Of a stretch of 64,000 nt of DNA, positions 1 to 9,061 are shown in pieces. Position numbers and translations under genes: made by a program. The stretch is from positions 2,076,008-2,140,007 of the forward strand of contig OX639992.1 of the NCBI GenBank assembly GCA_951828515.1, given 5' to 3'. Positions within the stretch are counted from its first letter, which is position 1. Each line of letters opens with the position of its first letter. This DNA is from an uncultured Poribacteria bacterium (GTDB lineage Bacteria > Poribacteria > WGA-4E > WGA-3G). The notes below the pieces were generated by a model. That model worked only from the letters and a program-made list of their open reading frames with translations, was not told the origin of the DNA and made no database searches.

Positions 1-1
1 A

Positions 2-1009
2 GTCACAGGCATGGCTATGGGTGTGATTATCGGCGGCATCGCCCAATTTCTAATTCAGGTGCCGTCTATGTATCGGGTTGGTTTTCGGTATCGTCCGCTG
101 CTGAGTCTGCGAGATCCGAGAGTCCTCCAAGTTGTTCAGCTCATCGGGCCTGCTGTATTGGGGGTCGCGGCGGTACAGGTGAATCTACTCACGAACACGT
201 TTTTTATTACTTCAGGTTCCGGATGGTTGACTTGGATCAGTAGGGCGTATCGTGTTATGCATCTCCCGATTGGGATATTTGGCGTTGCGATTTCAACAGT
301 GGCACTGCCACAACTCGCGAGGCTCGTAACAGCAGGAGAGACGGAAAATTTTCGCAATGCTCTCTCTTATGCCCTCCGCTTAATGCTTGTCCTGACAATC
401 CCCGCTGGAATTGGGCTCATGGTCCTCTCAGAACCGATCTGCCGTTTGCTTTACGAATGGGGTGTAACTATCGAAGAAGACACAATAGGAACAGCAGGGA
501 TTTTATTCGTTTATGCCTTCGGTCTATGCGGATTTTCGACCCTTAAGATCGTTACAGATGGTTTCTACGCCTACAAAGATATCCGCGCCCCGGTTATCGT
601 TAGCATTTGTGCTGTTATGCTCAATATCTGCCTCAACTATCTGTTTATTTATCAAGAATTCTTCTTGGACCCGCGTGCGGTGGTATTTTCAACGGTCTTG
701 ACTGTAACGCTAAATTGCGGCGTTTTACTGCTACTACTCCGCCGCAAGGTTGGACGATTGGGACTTCGATCATTCATCCCGCTGACGCTCAAAATCTTAA
801 CTGCTTCAGTGGTGATGGGGTTCATCTGCTGGCTGACAAACGGTGTCATTGAGCAGGATTGGCTCGGCACAGTCGGCATTATTCCACGTATTACCGGGGT
901 GTTTGCCCCTATCGGATTGAGTCTGTTGGCACTCGCGGGAATGTATAAGTTTCTGAAGGTTTCGGAATTTGACGATATTCTGAATATATTTAAACATGGC
1001 AGTCGGTAG
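2..1009 (+). CDS. murJ: MurJ/MviN-type lipid II flippase, 3' part (5' truncated by window)
   Basis: The reading frame is open from the left edge of the window, so the protein begins upstream and only about 335 C-terminal residues are present; full-length MurJ is usually 500-530 residues. The visible part is a series of hydrophobic membrane segments separated by short loops, with the MurJ-like stretch GVIIGGIAQFLIQVP at its start and a conserved IFGVAISTVALPQLAR segment, typical of the MOP-superfamily flippase fold. The family flips lipid-linked peptidoglycan precursors across the inner membrane. It ends in a TAG followed directly by a dispersed GTCGGT-type repeat. The in-frame ATG codons at 11 and 17 are unlikely to be real starts because homology continues upstream of them. 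Confidence 0.88.
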   Translation, partial: VTGMAMGVIIGGIAQFLIQVPSMYRVGFRYRPLLSLRDPRVLQVVQLIGPAVLGVAAVQVNLLTNTFFITSGSGWLTWISRAYRVMHLPIGIFGVAISTVALPQLARLVTAGETENFRNALSYALRLMLVLTIPAGIGLMVLSEPICRLLYEWGVTIEEDTIGTAGILFVYAFGLCGFSTLKIVTDGFYAYKDIRAPVIVSICAVMLNICLNYLFIYQEFFLDPRAVVFSTVLTVTLNCGVLLLLLRRKVGRLGLRSFIPLTLKILTASVVMGFICWLTNGVIEQDWLGTVGIIPRITGVFAPIGLSLLALAGMYKFLKVSEFDDILNIFKHGSR

Positions 1010-1125
1010 TCGGTAGTCGGTAAGAAAACCTGTGTCAGTTGCGATAGCTTTGTGTGCCACAAATTGCTTTTTACCGATGGTTTCCGAAATCCGAAAGCCA
1101 ATAGCCAAAAAATCATAGCGAGGTC
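1010..1125. repeat. Dispersed imperfect palindrome, AGTC-heptamer class (family A)
   Basis: Begins with tandem GGTAGTC heptamers directly after the murJ stop and ends with the opposite-sense arm (CCGAAAGCCAATAGCC). Related copies occupy most intergenic gaps in this window, for example 1922-2027, 5974-6142, 12030-12196, 52503-52618, 53705-53850 and 60680-60784. No coding potential is seen. Confidence 0.7.
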
Positions 1126-1138
1126 CCATAATTAAAAA

Positions 1139-1918
1139 ATGCTAACGAAACGGATAATTCCTTGTTTAGATGTGCGTGCGGGAAAGGTCACCAAAGGCAT
1201 CGCTTTCCAAGGCAATGTGGATGTCGGCGATCCCGTCGAGATGGCGCGGTTTTATTATGAAGGCGGTGCCGATGAACTCGTCTTTTACGACATCACGGCA
1301 AGCAATGAACGCCGTGATATTATGATCGACGTTGTTTCCGCTGTCGCCGCCGAAATCTTTATCCCGTTCTCTGTCGGCGGTGGGTTACGCACACTTGAAG
1401 ATATGCGCCGGGTCCTACTCGCAGGGGCAGAGAAAGTAAGCATAGACTCCGGTGCTGTGCGGAACCCTGAAATCATTGCGGAGGGGGCACGAGCCTTCGG
1501 GAGTCAGTGCGTCGTTCTGAGTATGCAGGTGAAGCGGGTCCCGAAAAGCGAACAGGTCCCAAGCGGCTATGAAATTTTCATAGATGGCGGGAGAACACCG
1601 GTCGGTTGGGATGCGCTGGAATGGTCGGCGCGTGGGGTTGATTTAGGTGCAGGCGAAATTGTCGTCAATAGCATCGATGCAGATGGCACAAAAGCCGGGT
1701 ATGAACTCGAATTGACGGGTGCTATCGCGGATCTGGTGCCGGTGCCGGTCATCGCCTCCGGTGGTGCGGGAAACCCACAGCACTTACGGGACGTTTTTGT
1801 CGAAAGCAACGCCGATGCAGCGATTGTCGCCTCTATCACACATTACGGCGAATTTACAATTGATAATATCAAAACCTACCTGACGGATGAAGGTGTGAGC
1901 GTCCGGGATACATGGTAG
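1139..1918 (+). CDS. hisF: HisF-type imidazole glycerol phosphate synthase cyclase subunit
   Basis: 259 residues, the normal HisF length, forming a (beta/alpha)8 barrel. HisF converts PRFAR plus ammonia from HisH into imidazole glycerol phosphate and AICAR. Visible family hallmarks are the N-terminal RIIPCLDV with Asp11, the first phosphate-binding loop (FSVGGGLRT, 77-85), [11 protein letters not shown] around residue 178, and the second phosphate loop IASGGAGNP. The general-acid position equivalent to Asp130 of the Thermotoga enzyme falls at residue 130 here and is Gln, in LSMQVKRV where homologues have AIDAKRV. The enzyme may therefore be altered, or may belong to a HisF-like side branch such as those in surface-sugar biosynthesis. 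No hisH or other his gene is in the window. The start has only a distant AGGT upstream. Confidence 0.85.
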   Translation: MLTKRIIPCLDVRAGKVTKGIAFQGNVDVGDPVEMARFYYEGGADELVFYDITASNERRDIMIDVVSAVAAEIFIPFSVGGGLRTLEDMRRVLLAGAEKVSIDSGAVRNPEIIAEGARAFGSQCVVLSMQVKRVPKSEQVPSGYEIFIDGGRTPVGWDALEWSARGVDLGAGEIVVNSIDADGTKAGYELELTGAIADLVPVPVIASGGAGNPQHLRDVFVESNADAAIVASITHYGEFTIDNIKTYLTDEGVSVRDTW

Positions 1919-1921
1919 GAA

Positions 1922-2027
1922 TGGCCGTCAGCAGTCAGCAATCAGCCATCAGAAAGAGAATCTCCTGGTAGAAAGCATGCCACTGCCACATTCCGATAGT
2001 CGATAGCTGAAAGCCGATAGCGAAAAA
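1922..2027. repeat. Dispersed family A palindrome between hisF and the aminotransferase
   Basis: The left arm is tandem GTCAGCAGTCAGCAATCAGC-like heptamers and the right arm is CCGATAGTCGATAGCTGAAAG-like. It fills the gap between two plus-strand genes and ends just before the GGAGGAGAG ribosome-binding site of the next gene. Confidence 0.7.
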
Positions 2028-2038
2028 ATGGAGGAGAG

Positions 2039-2941
2039 ATGGCACCTAAATTACCTGATGCAAGAAATGAAAACATATTAATCCACGTTAACGGTGAATT
2101 GTTACCTCGTGAAGATGCAAAGATCTCCGTGTTCGATAGCCTCGTCCAAGGCGGAGATGGCGTATGGGAAGGTTTGCGCGTCTATAATGGAAAGATATTT
2201 GCACTCGCCCCACATCTGGATCGACTCATAGATTCAGCCCACGCGATGGCGTTCGCAGGCATTCCAACACGCGATGAAATCAAAAAAGCGATTTTTGAGA
2301 CGCTTGAAGTCAACGGCATGCGGGATGGTGTTCATATCCGTCTAACGCTGAGTCGCGGGAAAAAGGTTACCTCCAGCATGGATGCTCGTGTCAATCAGTA
2401 CGGGACCACTTTAATTGTGCTTGCAGAGTGGAAGCCACCCATCTATGCCAGCAGTGGTATCCGTTTAATCACCTCGGCGATCCGACGGAATCCACCGCAG
2501 TGCGTTGACTCTAAGATCCATCACAACAACCTGATTAACAACATCCTCGCCAAAATTGAGGCGAATGTCGCTGGCATGGACGATGCGATCATGCTTGACA
2601 TCTTCGGTTACGTTTCAGAGACGAATGCAACAAACATCTTTCTCATAAAACGTGGAGAAGTTCTGACCCCATACGCTGATAGCTGCCTACCAGGAATCAC
2701 ACGAGGCACGGTCATTCAAATCGCTCGCGAGGCGGGTATCCCACTGACGGAGCGCAATGTTTCGTTGACTGAGGTTTACACCGCGGACGAAGTCTTCACG
2801 ACGGGTACTGTCGGTGAGCTAAGCCCGGTCTTAGAGGTTGATGGCAGGAAAATTGGAGACGAGGGGATACGTCCTGTGACAACGCGGCTACAGGAACTTT
2901 ATGCAGAGATGACTGCCAATGAAGGCGAACCACTGCCATAG
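2039..2941 (+). CDS. PLP-dependent class IV aminotransferase, branched-chain type
   Basis: 300 residues with the fold-type IV PLP enzyme layout. The catalytic Lys is likely K159 (VDSKIHHNNLINN), followed by the AKIEANVAGMDDAIMLD segment, SETNATNIFLIK with the PLP-binding Glu near 194, and the phosphate-binding TTGTVGELSPV near the C terminus. The length and the DSK-x-H-x-x-N-x(4)-N pattern fit IlvE-like branched-chain aminotransferases. D-amino-acid transaminase and aminodeoxychorismate lyase belong to the same fold and cannot be excluded by eye. The start is supported by an ideal GGAGGAGAG just upstream of the ATG. It lies downstream of hisF in the same direction, separated by a repeat. Confidence 0.8.
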   Translation: MAPKLPDARNENILIHVNGELLPREDAKISVFDSLVQGGDGVWEGLRVYNGKIFALAPHLDRLIDSAHAMAFAGIPTRDEIKKAIFETLEVNGMRDGVHIRLTLSRGKKVTSSMDARVNQYGTTLIVLAEWKPPIYASSGIRLITSAIRRNPPQCVDSKIHHNNLINNILAKIEANVAGMDDAIMLDIFGYVSETNATNIFLIKRGEVLTPYADSCLPGITRGTVIQIAREAGIPLTERNVSLTEVYTADEVFTTGTVGELSPVLEVDGRKIGDEGIRPVTTRLQELYAEMTANEGEPLP

Positions 2942-3302
2942 GCAAGGGAATTAGGATTTTTGTGGTTACACAGAATATGTAGGAGCAACCTCTCTGGGAG
3001 GGGTTTGAAACTCCGAATCTCCATGTAGGAGCACCTCCTGATCGCGATCCGTACATCCGCCAGTGAGGTTTGCAACCTCGCCCCCTGAATACTGATCGTT
3101 GATGGCTGACAGCCATTCTTCCTGTGGGAAGGTTTTTAACCTCTGATGCTCTTCACTGACTGCTGGTTGCTGAAAACTGAATGCCTTTGGCTTTTTCTAC
3201 TTTTTTCTTGAATGATATGCTAAAATAAATTAACCTGTTAACCAAAATGCGGTATATACGTTATTTTCATGTCGTAAAACTGAAGTTTAGGAGATTCGCC
3301 AA
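2942..3302. other. Intergenic region with dispersed palindromes
   Basis: No gene is seen here. It holds short palindromic pieces: GGAGCAACCTCTCTGGGAGG near 2983, CAGTGAGGTTTGCAACCTCG near 3061, and a family A remnant (GATGGCTGACAGCC ... GACTGCTGGTTGCTG) around 3100-3180. A TAGGAGA ribosome-binding site lies at 3288-3294, in front of ATG 3303. Confidence 0.6.
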
Positions 3303-3355
3303 ATGGGTGGGCGATACGTCTCGGGGTTCTCTGTGTCCTTTCCATTACGTCTACA

Positions 3356-3895
3356 GTGTTCGCGCAATCACAGTCGGCAACCGATACAATTATTGAAAAG
3401 ATATACCAATCAGAGATCCGAGTCCGCGAACATGTGGATACGAAAGTCGAAGGTGTTAACACAAAAATTTCGGCAATTGATACAAAGGTTGGCACCCTTA
3501 GTAGAGATGTAGAAGAAAATAAGACGAATGTAACAAACATGAAAGACGACATACGTGACTTAAAAGGGACGGTGGATCGGATTTGGTATGGTATATTAGG
3601 AGTTTTGGGAACCCTGCTAATTTCTATAGTGGGTTATTTTCTCAGGTCATGGCGGCAAAATCAAGGTAGCAAGGACAATGTGGACATCGTAGATCGCTTA
3701 ACCGATCAAATCACCAGACTAACCTCAGCACAGACGGAAATTTCAGACCAAATCACCAGACTAATCTCAGCACAGGCAGAAACTTCAGAAACGAGAGGTG
3801 TTCCCGGGCACTCCAAAGTACCGAGAGTAGACGGATTAGACGAGTTAACAGGCGACATACGGTCTAAACATCATGATGCAAAGGAAGCAGCCTGA
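3356..3895 (+). CDS. Predicted exported/membrane coiled-coil protein, 5' end uncertain (possible frameshift)
   Basis: 179 residues from a GTG codon, but the reading frame continues upstream and encodes a typical signal peptide (WAIRLGVLCVLSITSTVFAQ) ending in an AxA-like VFA/Q cleavage site. No usable start codon lies in that upstream frame. The only ATG with a good ribosome-binding site (TAGGAGA, then ATG at 3303) is one frame off, so a single-base frameshift or sequence error between 3303 and about 3330 is likely. After the signal comes a heptad-rich region (KVEGVNTKISAIDTKVGTL), one transmembrane segment (WYGILGVLGTLLISIVGYFL), and two copies of a DQITRL-x-SAQ repeat. No family is recognised. 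The stop overlaps the next ATG (TGATG), suggesting translational coupling to the TPR gene. Confidence 0.6.
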   Translation: MFAQSQSATDTIIEKIYQSEIRVREHVDTKVEGVNTKISAIDTKVGTLSRDVEENKTNVTNMKDDIRDLKGTVDRIWYGILGVLGTLLISIVGYFLRSWRQNQGSKDNVDIVDRLTDQITRLTSAQTEISDQITRLISAQAETSETRGVPGHSKVPRVDGLDELTGDIRSKHHDAKEAA

Positions 3896-4407
3896 TGGAA
3901 AACACTAAAAACTCAATTGAGGATCCTACATCCGCAGAAACCTACGTCGATAGGGGTAATAAGTTATACGATCAGGGTGATTATCAGGCTGCTATTTCCG
4001 ATTATGATGAGGCGATCCGTCTAAATCCTAATGATGTGAGAGCCTACTACAACCGAGGTGTTGCGAAAAGAGAACTGGGAAAATATTTTGACGCCATTTC
4101 CGATTATGACGAGATGATTCGTCTCGATCCTAATGATGCGAGAGCCTACAACAATCGAGGCATTGCGAAAAGAGAACTGGGACACCCTGAAGCTGCTATC
4201 TCTGATTATGATGAGGCGATTCGTATAAACCCTGAACATGCGAAAGCCTATAACAACCGAGGAGATGCCAAAAAAGAACTGGGAGATCTTGAGTCTGCAA
4301 TCTCTGATTATGATGAGGCGGTCCGGCTTGATCCTAACAATGCAGCAGTCCGCATCAACCGAGAAAACGCCAAAGAAGAACTTAGAGAGCACCAGAAAGA
4401 AACTTAG
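3895..4407 (+). CDS. Tetratricopeptide-repeat protein
   Basis: 170 residues made of about four consecutive 34-residue TPR units (roughly 16-49, 50-83, 84-117, 118-151). Each has the pattern A-Y-x-N-R-G-x-A-K-x-E-L-G-x-x-x-x-A-I-S-D-Y-D-E-A-I-R-x-x-P. There is no signal peptide, so it is probably cytoplasmic or recruited by the membrane protein encoded just upstream, whose stop codon overlaps this start. TPRs mediate protein-protein contacts and no enzymatic domain is present. The repeats are very similar to each other at the DNA level, pointing to recent internal duplication. The partner is unknown. Confidence 0.85.
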   Translation: MENTKNSIEDPTSAETYVDRGNKLYDQGDYQAAISDYDEAIRLNPNDVRAYYNRGVAKRELGKYFDAISDYDEMIRLDPNDARAYNNRGIAKRELGHPEAAISDYDEAIRINPEHAKAYNNRGDAKKELGDLESAISDYDEAVRLDPNNAAVRINRENAKEELREHQKET

Positions 4408-4559
4408 GTAGCCTTAAAAAGGGAAGTAAGATTTTCAGAAAGCGGCTAAATTTGGTAAAGTACCGATAGGGATAAGCAAGACATGAGGACGTAGGTGTTG
4501 CATCCCACCACCTTATTTGTTAAGTCTGGGAAAGAATTCGGCACACAAGCGAAACTACT

Positions 4560-5972
4560 CTAAATCTCAAGACGGACAAAGGCGAGATAAGCACCCGACA
4601 GAAGCACCACAACGAACAACGCCAACAGCAACAACTCCGTCGTCCTCGTATTGAAGTCCTTACTCAGGCTCAGCGTGTCTTCAAATTTTGGAACTGACTC
4701 CGGCAGGATCTTTTTCTGCGTCATCCCCTCACGAACACCAATGATATGGAGGCTCTCTGGGTCTGCTCTATCCGTGTCAGCGACGAATTCACGAAGTTGT
4801 CGGGCGTAACGTTGCGCGTTCTCGACGAATTGCAAGTGCCGTTCAAACCCGGTTCCAGCAAATGATTCAATAAGGTGCTGCAGAAGCGTAGCGGGTGAGA
4901 TACGCGTAATGGAACGCGCGTGTTGAACCTGGGCAATTTTCTCTATTAAGTGTTCCCGGTGTAAGCGTTCTTCCGCGTCTGCGTCTTGGGTGAAAAACTC
5001 GCGCTTTCCTGTCAACGTTTCTTTATCCACTTTATCCGACCAGAGCCATCTGCCGTATTTCTGCCAGAGTTCTTCTTGAATTTGGTTACGGCGTTTCCAT
5101 AAGGACTCGGATGATGGCATCGATGGTGAGAATTCACTCGCAATTGCAGCGAGGGTACTCGGCATAAAAACAACAAAGGTGATCCAGATTAACAGGAGTA
5201 TTACGAGACTCACCGCGCTCCGTTGCGCTCGTGCAGAGACTAAGAGACCTAATGCCAGAAATAGACATGTGTACAGGAGCGCGATAAGGAAGATGATGCC
5301 TAAACGTTCCCATGCTTCGGCATTGAGGTGAACAGCATTTGACGTAGAAATTAGTAAGAGGTTTATCAACACTGCAAGCGTAAAAGGGATACTCACACTT
5401 ATCAATGCTCCCAAAAACTTACCCATAAGGACGGTATGCCGTGGCACTGAATTGGCAAACATCAATCGGAGCGTGCCGCGCTCGCTTTCACCAGAGATCG
5501 CATCAAAAGTGAACAAAAGGGCAACCAGACTCAAAACGTAACCGATGACGAATGCCCAGTCCAGTTTGGTAACGTCCGGACCAACGCGCTTCATATTTAT
5601 GTTCGCATCCGGATATTTCAGCTTCCAGACCCCTCTTAGATTTTCGGAATACCCAAAAGGACTCCCTCCTTCAATAGTGTTTGGTAAAACGGGGTCTCCT
5701 CCCTCTGCACAGAAATAGAGAGATGACGGCTTTTTATAGAGGTTTCCGGGACCCTCTTGTGCGAGTTTATACAAACTGTCCTCGGTGTGAGCAGCCATGC
5801 GCGTCATAGATTCGCTGACAGCGTTATGATACTTCTGCATCCGCTTTGGATGTTCGCGGAGATGTCCGATAGCGTTGGTTAGCATCAATGCTAACAGTAA
5901 CACGGTTGTCAGTGCGAATCGGAGACTATTGAGGTTATCGTAGAGTTCGCGTTTTGTAATATGCCAAATCAT
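4560..5972 (-). CDS. ABC-2 type transporter permease, type A copy 1
   Basis: 470 residues. It starts with the family signature IWHITKRELYDNLNSLRF followed by TM1, has a large extracytoplasmic segment to about residue 135, and then a TM before the cytoplasmic motif SGESERGTLRL (160-170). Further TMs follow, then a second long soluble loop, and a final TM near the C terminus (LLLALFVVVLLSGAYLAFVRLEI). This is the layout of ABC2/DUF3526-like permeases that pair with a separate ATPase. It is the last of six tandem genes on this strand, closely related to 7650-9059 and 10583-12025. It is separated from the preceding gene (6144-7646) by a family A repeat rather than by the 2-3 bp seen elsewhere in the cluster. 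The substrate is unknown. Confidence 0.85.
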   Translation of the reverse strand: MIWHITKRELYDNLNSLRFALTTVLLLALMLTNAIGHLREHPKRMQKYHNAVSESMTRMAAHTEDSLYKLAQEGPGNLYKKPSSLYFCAEGGDPVLPNTIEGGSPFGYSENLRGVWKLKYPDANINMKRVGPDVTKLDWAFVIGYVLSLVALLFTFDAISGESERGTLRLMFANSVPRHTVLMGKFLGALISVSIPFTLAVLINLLLISTSNAVHLNAEAWERLGIIFLIALLYTCLFLALGLLVSARAQRSAVSLVILLLIWITFVVFMPSTLAAIASEFSPSMPSSESLWKRRNQIQEELWQKYGRWLWSDKVDKETLTGKREFFTQDADAEERLHREHLIEKIAQVQHARSITRISPATLLQHLIESFAGTGFERHLQFVENAQRYARQLREFVADTDRADPESLHIIGVREGMTQKKILPESVPKFEDTLSLSKDFNTRTTELLLLALFVVVLLSGAYLAFVRLEI

Positions 5973-5973
5973 A

Positions 5974-6142
5974 TTATTGGTTGTCAGTTGTCAGCAATCA
6001 GCCGTCAGCAAAGAGCGGTTGTGCTATATTAGCAAGTGCAGTTGGTAATCAGCAGTTTGCGGTAGTAAACATTCGAGCAATCATTATATCTGTTTCTTAA
6101 CTGATGGCTGAGAGCGCAGCGACCTGACTGCTGATAGCCATC
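5974..6142. repeat. Long family A palindrome between permease genes, copy 1
   Basis: About 170 bp with GTCAGTTGTCAGCAATCAGCCGTCAGC-type heptamers at one end and CTGACTGCTGATAGCC at the other, and a shared middle (TTTCTTAACTGATGGCTGA). It is near-identical in layout to the copy at 12030-12196, which also lies between a B-type and an A-type permease. Confidence 0.75.
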
Positions 6143-6143
6143 C

Positions 6144-7646
6144 CTAAACTTCACTTTTGACAAAAATCAGAAATATTATCATGAAAAGAATGACGTTGAT
6201 GAGCAGCAATAGGCAGACATCGGGTAACGCCCGTTTCGCATTTGTGCCGACATCGCTTCTCTGAAAGGAAAACTGAGGCAGCGTGTTCCAGTCAATCTCC
6301 CCTTTGGCGGCAACAAACCATTGTCGAGACTCAAATATCTTATTGTCGAGAAAATAGTCAACGACTGCCTGTTGGTAGCGTTGACCTGCTGTGAAAAAAT
6401 CTTGGAGACCGTTTAAGTCGGTCCCTATCCACGCTTCAGTCGCTGCATCATATAGACCTACGGGTGAGAACTTTAACAACATCCGTTCTATTTTTGCGGG
6501 GTGGACGTAGATCGTCTCCAGTGCAGGCTTTCGGACAATCCACGTTCGGTCTGCTGTGTTGGTAACCTGTAGACCGAAAAAGCGGTGATAATTCTGAGCG
6601 TGCGGCACCTGTGGCTCAGATTCCTCTGTGAGTGTCTCAAAGTGGAACCCAGTGATCTCGTAATATAGCAATTTCGAGGCATCGTCATCGCCACCCCAAA
6701 AACTGTAGCCATCCCCCCACAAACCGAAATCCCAATCTTCCCCTGGGACAGGGTCATTGGCGAGAAACTGCTTGCGTTCTCTGTCAAATTCCTCCCATAT
6801 CTGTTTGATTTGATTGTAAGCGGAGATTTCCGTATCGGCTTGCGGGGCAGTATCAATCGCGGTTAGAATCAGATTCGGATACACCAAGACCAAGAACCCC
6901 CAGACGAACATGGCAATCATGAGGGCAGTTCCCGTTCGGCGCGTGGCTGCTGAAATCAGTAGACCGATGAGATAGAACAGCGATAGATAGACAAACGACG
7001 TAAAGATGACCCCGCCGATGCGGAGAAAATCATCCGTACTCAGAAAAACAGAAGCGGAAGTCGTTAGCATCATCAGCACGAGGAGGAAACACATCACTAA
7101 TGGCATCAGTAGACATAGCATCGCACTGATGTACTTGGCAAACAGGATATGACCACGCCGGACAGCGTGTGTCAGAACGAGTCGTAACGTGCCCCGCTCG
7201 CGTTCCCCGGCAAGTGCATCGTAGGCAAAGACGAGTGCCAATAGGCTGAGAATCCCCTGCAAAATAAAAACGATATCAATGGAAGCAAAGATATTGAGAA
7301 ACGCGTTATTCGATCCATATTTCCTAGCATCCCACAGGGTCGGTACGTAAAGATAATTGACCCTGAGTGTGTTCCCTAACCGTTTGTCCAAACCGACATT
7401 GAAGATACTCAACGGGTTCGGCGGACGATGCGCGGTTAAGCCTACCGCTGAATAGGTTTTTGTTTCCAGCAATTCCTGTCGATGCTTTTGGACCGCAGTG
7501 TCGTAACCTGCCAAACGTCGCTCATAATCTTTGAGGAGCACAACGGTATTGGCGACCACAAGCAAGAGTGTGATGAAAACAGCTGCAGCAAACCGGAACG
7601 TCATAAGATTATCGAGGAGTTCTCGACGGATGAGTGTTACCAGCAT
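6144..7646 (-). CDS. ABC-2 type transporter permease, type B copy 1
   Basis: 500 residues. The N terminus LVTLIRRELLDNLMTFRFAAAVFITLLLVV combines a cytoplasmic amphipathic start and TM1. A soluble segment follows with the B-type marker RPPNPLSIFN-x-GLDKRLGN (around 74-92). The conserved cytoplasmic motif is AGERERGTLRLVLTH (146-160), followed by four or five TMs, a second long soluble region, and a last TM ending FLIFVKSEV. It overlaps no gene; its start is 3 bp downstream of the stop of the A-type gene 7650-9059. B-type and A-type proteins probably form heterodimers, since they alternate in three pairs. No ATP-binding subunit is encoded in the window. Confidence 0.85.
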   Translation of the reverse strand: MLVTLIRRELLDNLMTFRFAAAVFITLLLVVANTVVLLKDYERRLAGYDTAVQKHRQELLETKTYSAVGLTAHRPPNPLSIFNVGLDKRLGNTLRVNYLYVPTLWDARKYGSNNAFLNIFASIDIVFILQGILSLLALVFAYDALAGERERGTLRLVLTHAVRRGHILFAKYISAMLCLLMPLVMCFLLVLMMLTTSASVFLSTDDFLRIGGVIFTSFVYLSLFYLIGLLISAATRRTGTALMIAMFVWGFLVLVYPNLILTAIDTAPQADTEISAYNQIKQIWEEFDRERKQFLANDPVPGEDWDFGLWGDGYSFWGGDDDASKLLYYEITGFHFETLTEESEPQVPHAQNYHRFFGLQVTNTADRTWIVRKPALETIYVHPAKIERMLLKFSPVGLYDAATEAWIGTDLNGLQDFFTAGQRYQQAVVDYFLDNKIFESRQWFVAAKGEIDWNTLPQFSFQRSDVGTNAKRALPDVCLLLLINVILFMIIFLIFVKSEV

Positions 7647-7649
7647 CTA

Positions 7650-9059
7650 TTACACCTCAACACGCACAAAAGCGAGATACGCTCCTGACAAAAGAACAAC
7701 GAAAAACAGCATCAACAACAATAAATCTATCGCTGCCGTGTTGAAATCTTTACTCAGGTTGATCGTATCTTCAAAGATCGGGATTGATTCTGGACTCACG
7801 GGTTTTTCAGACATACCTTCACGAACCCCGATGAGATAGAGGCTTTTCGGATCCCCCCTATCGGTGTCAACAATGAATTTTCGGTATTCGCTGGCGTAGC
7901 GTTGAGCATTTTCTAAAAATTGTAGATGTCGCTGAAAACCGGTTCCGGCAAAGGATTCAAGAAGATGTTGAAGAACCGCAGTCGGTGAGATGCGGGTAAT
8001 GGAACGTGCGCGTTGAACTTGTGCAATCTGCTCGTCTAACTGTTTTTCAATCAAGCGTTCCTGCTCCGCGGCTTCTTGTGTGACATACTTGCTCCCGGCT
8101 TGCAAAGTTTCTGATTTAGTTCCGCCCATTACGCGATAGTATTCCTCAAGGTGTTTGTCATTAATCTGTTTTTGGTGTATCCGCAATTCATCGTTCGACA
8201 TGGGCGAGGAAAAGCCGTTGGCAATTAGCGCGAGAACGCTGGGCATGAAAACCACAAGGGTAACCCATATCAGTAGAAGTATCACAAGACTCACCGCACT
8301 CCGCTGCACACGCGTAGATACCAACAGACCTAACGCCAGAAATAAACATAAGTACAGGAGGGCGACAAAAAAGACAATGCCTAAGCGTCCCCACGCACCG
8401 GCACTGAGATGAATAGCACTTGACGTGGACAACACCAGCAGATTTATCAAGACAGCCAGCACGAAGGGGATACTGATGCTCATCAATGCCCCTAAAAACT
8501 TGCCGATCAGCACGGTGTGGCGCGGCACTGAATTCGCTAACATCAACCGCAGCGTGCCGCTTTCCCGTTCACCAGTAACGGCATCGAAGGTAAACAGCAG
8601 TGCTATCAGACTCAACACATAACCGATGATAAACGCCCAATCTATTTTCGTAACGTCCGGACGAATATTTGTCAGATTCGAGGTTGCAGCTGGATACCGC
8701 ATCTGCCAGAAACTCTTTAAATCTGCGTATTCCGAAGAGTTTCCCCAAAAGTGGTGATGTGCTTCAACAGCCCCTGACAGAAAGGGGTCGCCGCCTTCTG
8801 CACAAAAGTGAAGATCGGACGGTTTTTTGTAAAGTTTTCCGGGTCCCTTCTGTGCCAGTTCATACAAGCTGTCTGCCCGTGCTTCTAAAGCATTACGTGC
8901 ATCTGTGACAGTCGTCAGATACCGCTGTATTCTCGCAGGTTGTTCTCGGAGATGCACAACGGCGTTAGTTAGCATCAACGCCAGCAGTAACACGGTTGTT
9001 AGCGCAAACCGGAGGCTATTGAGGTTATCGTAGAGTTCACGTTTTGCGATATGCCACAT
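7650..9059 (-). CDS. ABC-2 type transporter permease, type A copy 2
   Basis: 469 residues and the same architecture as the other two A copies: WHIAKRELYDNLNSLRF at the N terminus, a soluble loop with the marker KGPGKLYKKPSDLHFCAEGGDPFL, the motif TGERESGTLRLMLANSVPRHTVLIGKF around 160-185, multiple TMs, a shared QRARSITRISPTAVLQHLLESFAGTGF segment, and a C-terminal TM ending VRVEV. It sits 2 bp from its upstream neighbour (9062-10579) and 3 bp from its downstream neighbour (6144-7646), so it is certainly co-transcribed with them. It is expected in the inner membrane as half of an ABC exporter. Confidence 0.85.
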   Translation of the reverse strand: MWHIAKRELYDNLNSLRFALTTVLLLALMLTNAVVHLREQPARIQRYLTTVTDARNALEARADSLYELAQKGPGKLYKKPSDLHFCAEGGDPFLSGAVEAHHHFWGNSSEYADLKSFWQMRYPAATSNLTNIRPDVTKIDWAFIIGYVLSLIALLFTFDAVTGERESGTLRLMLANSVPRHTVLIGKFLGALMSISIPFVLAVLINLLVLSTSSAIHLSAGAWGRLGIVFFVALLYLCLFLALGLLVSTRVQRSAVSLVILLLIWVTLVVFMPSVLALIANGFSSPMSNDELRIHQKQINDKHLEEYYRVMGGTKSETLQAGSKYVTQEAAEQERLIEKQLDEQIAQVQRARSITRISPTAVLQHLLESFAGTGFQRHLQFLENAQRYASEYRKFIVDTDRGDPKSLYLIGVREGMSEKPVSPESIPIFEDTINLSKDFNTAAIDLLLLMLFFVVLLSGAYLAFVRVEV

Positions 9060-9061
9060 TT

